Below are positions 57,740 through 64,000 of a stretch of 64,000 nucleotides of DNA, piece after piece. Source of the DNA: Macrostomum hystrix (Eukaryota; Platyhelminthes; Macrostomidae); NCBI GenBank assembly GCA_950097015.1, contig CATNEN010000014.1, forward strand, positions 248,001-312,000, in the 5' to 3' direction. The notes below the pieces were generated by a model that was not told the origin of the DNA, made no database searches, and saw nothing but the letters and a program-made list of their open reading frames with translations. The translations under genes were made by a program, and so were the position numbers. Within the stretch, counting starts at the first letter, position 1; every line of letters begins with the position of its first letter.

Positions 57740-58010
57740 TAGTTGATTCAAAGAGGCGTCCGACTTATGACTTAACGGTCGTGGGTTCGTTCCCTACTCC
57801 ACAGTAACGATTCGTGAACTCAAGCAAGACAACTACGCGTTGCTTCAGTTCACCCAGCTGTTAAATGCATACCAGCATTAGCTGGGGTAATTGAGGGTGG
57901 GTGAGGCGTTCCCGCAGTGCATGGACTGAACAGCGAAATGCAGCCTTCAGATGTGCTGGGCAATAGCTGCGGCTGTGCACCCCTTGCCTGATTGGGCAGG
58001 TTTTATTAAT
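57740..58010 (+). mobile_element. tRNA-derived SINE, copy 2
   Basis: tRNA-like head with B-box-like GGTCGTGGGTTCGTTCCC, then the same body as 34265-34575 (GCTTCAGTTCACCCAGCTGT, GGGTAATTGAGGGTGGGTGA, GGCAATAGCTGCGGCTGTGC) and an AT-rich 3' end. The two copies are diverged. Confidence 0.78.
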
Positions 58011-58184
58011 TAAAAATTTAATAAATTAACTAAATTCTGCAAAGAAATATTTAAAATATATGATCAGACAAATCGGAGTGTTATTCCACTTTTTATGAAA
58101 TTGCAATAGAGTTTTAACATTGTCGTTGCGCACAAACCTGCAGCTAAACAGCTCCGGCATCAAAATCAGCATCAGCAGCCACCG

Positions 58185-61533
<3,349 letters not shown>

Positions 61534-62802
61534 CTGGAGACGCTTGCTCATTCCGCCAGTCCTACCTGTTTGTCCTGTGAGCCCTTTCTTCTGGCACTGT
61601 GCAATCTTTGGTCCGAAGACGGCCTAATCTTCTGCTTGGTGTGTGCAAAAGTTCTTGCATTAATGATATGACTCCTTATGAGAATGCAGCTTTTATAAGC
61701 GAATTGTGCAACCCGCACTATTGCATTCGTCCCATTAAACTAAATTTGTGTTATTTATGATTTTGTCTTTAAAGCTATTGTAACTGACGTGGCTTTTTGT
61801 CACATAAAAGTGTAAATATTTGTTTTGCTAACAATAGACGTTGCTGTGGCATGTATAACGGAGACTGTGATTTGAATCGGGCCTGTTTTTGTTTTGTCAG
61901 TGCCGTGTCGAGTCCACACGATCTGTCCACTGAGCACCAACACCTTTGCGCTTCTGTCTATTCGGGTCTGTACTTCCGCCTGCCAGCTGAATATGGGTTT
62001 CTCAAAGGTTCAACTGCAGCGGTGATGCATATTGAAATGATTCTCTGGTGTTGCTATGCTATTTTAAGTCCTTTGTCACGGCCGACTGCTCGTTTTTTCC
62101 TCCGTTTTTTACTTTGCTAACAGAACTTGCGGCTTGCATAACTTTGCGATGACAACAATAGTTACTAGTTTTTATTGTATAGAGCGCTTGTGCTTAACAT
62201 TTCACTTTTCTGTTGTCTGATTATTAGTTTTATCTGATCGTGTCAGATAGTGTTAAATCTGTTTTTACTCGTAGTCCCAATTTGAGATCACTGTTTACAT
62301 GCGAACCAACTTGTTTTTTGTTTCTACGCGCTGTTTTTAAACTATTTGTAGCTTACGAATTGCACATCTTGTTACTTCTAGTAGCACTCTCCGTTTTTTG
62401 TTTGACTTGGCGAGATTGCCTGTGTAATTCTGTCCCATGTATACAGTGCAGCTCTGGCCCTGGGGTCTGGCGGCTAGCAGTCTAATTGGCTAATGTAAAT
62501 CATGCGCTCATCGCGTAGCCGAATCCCGTGTCCTGCCACCCGGCTCTTTGACTGCACCTTGCTTGTAAACTATTCGTCAGGCATTAAGGCAAAATATATG
62601 TTTCTCCTAACTCCGCTTTCAATACCCACACGACGACTCATGGCCTTGTGGAGTTTTTATGCAATAATTTTTACTAGACCTTAATGCTGCAATCGCAAGT
62701 TTTAAGAAGCACAGACGATTTTGACACACTTAGTAAATTGGCAAATGTATCCTTTCGGCAGACTTCCCCTTTAATTAACCAACTAGCTAGCATAACTAAC
62801 AG

Positions 62803-62985
62803 CCAAGTTCCTACTCAGCACCCAGAGCATCAGCATCAGTTATCCCTAACAGTCAAGTTCCTACTCAGCACCCAGAGCATCAGCATCAGTTATCCCTAAC
62901 AGCCAAGTTCCTACTCAGCACCCAGAGCATCAGCATCAGTTATCCCTAACAGCCAGTTCCTACTCAGCACCCAGTCGTGAGTAGC
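62803..62985 (+). repeat. 50-bp minisatellite, about 3.7 copies
   Basis: CAAGTTCCTACTCAGCACCC recurs every 50 bp (last copy 49 bp), ending some 90 bp before the METAP2 start. Confidence 0.95.
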
Positions 62986-63015
62986 ACGCAGCAGCACCCG
63001 CTTATCCCTTATATG

Positions 63016-63026
63016 TGCTCTTTCAG
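63016..63026 (+). promoter_or_regulatory. Splice acceptor upstream of METAP2 start
   Basis: TGCTCTTTCAG lies 51 bases before the ATG. Candidate spliced-leader or 5'UTR intron acceptor. Confidence 0.45.
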
Positions 63027-63077
63027 TGCGCGGAAGCGAGTTCGCGAGTCTAGTCCAGCATACCAACTCAAATCTAA

Positions 63078-64000
<923 letters not shown>

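Larger units (their letters stand above)
61534..63077. other. KAT6 3'UTR and spacer
   Basis: T-rich, no gene. ATTAAA at 61734-61739 is a possible polyadenylation signal for KAT6. A 50-bp minisatellite lies at 62803-62985, and an acceptor-like TGCTCTTTCAG ends at 63026, before METAP2. Confidence 0.5.

Overview
This window is animal nuclear DNA. The genes have many introns with GT/AG boundaries, and the protein set (GABA-B receptor, TRIC cation channel, KAT6-type MYST acetyltransferase, methionine aminopeptidase 2, dihydrolipoamide dehydrogenase) is metazoan. A spiralian invertebrate, perhaps a free-living flatworm, would fit the short introns, the heavy repeat load and the acceptor-like sites just upstream of most start codons, which are compatible with spliced-leader trans-splicing. 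The species assignment is only a guess.

Layout, left to right: a decayed Tc1 transposon (240-1688); a complete DLD gene on + (2574-5922) with private minisatellites in three of its four introns; on -, a small gene for a signal-peptide / fibronectin-II / coiled-coil / single-TM protein with an acidic tail (7124-9124) and a fragment of another small gene (9463-9743); a 14-exon GABA-B receptor subunit 2-like gene on - (11863-26531). Its sixth intron, about 9.9 kb, holds two non-LTR retrotransposons placed tail to tail: a decayed one on + (about 15400-20404) and one on - with an uninterrupted 1336-codon ORF (20427-24437) carrying a 2A-like motif near its start. Then a six-exon TRIC channel gene on + (28821-35242) and an orphan multi-exon single-pass membrane protein on - (37684-44846), both full of minisatellites; a possible small three-exon gene on - (45069-46629); a Ty3/gypsy remnant without reverse transcriptase (47330-50270, +); a decayed APE-type/RTE-like LINE (50560-52750, -); about 5 kb of AT-rich DNA without genes; a tRNA-derived SINE; a complete KAT6-like gene (58185-61533, +); and the 5' part of METAP2 (63078 to the window end, +).

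Exon models were built by hand from splice sites, reading phase and similarity to families I know. In every gene model the phases close across all junctions, which is the main internal check. The genes do not form a pathway; this is an ordinary gene-dense stretch with unrelated neighbours.

The most unusual feature is the set of intronic minisatellites. At least four arrays start at, or include, a splice site: TRIC intron 5 / exon 6, and three introns of the orphan receptor. In TRIC a 72-bp unit copies the 3' splice site plus the first 46 nt of the last exon and stays open in the exon's frame, so choice among the acceptors could add 24-residue blocks to the channel. In the orphan receptor a 24-bp array copies an exon's 3' end and donor and is open in that exon's frame for about 1.2 kb.
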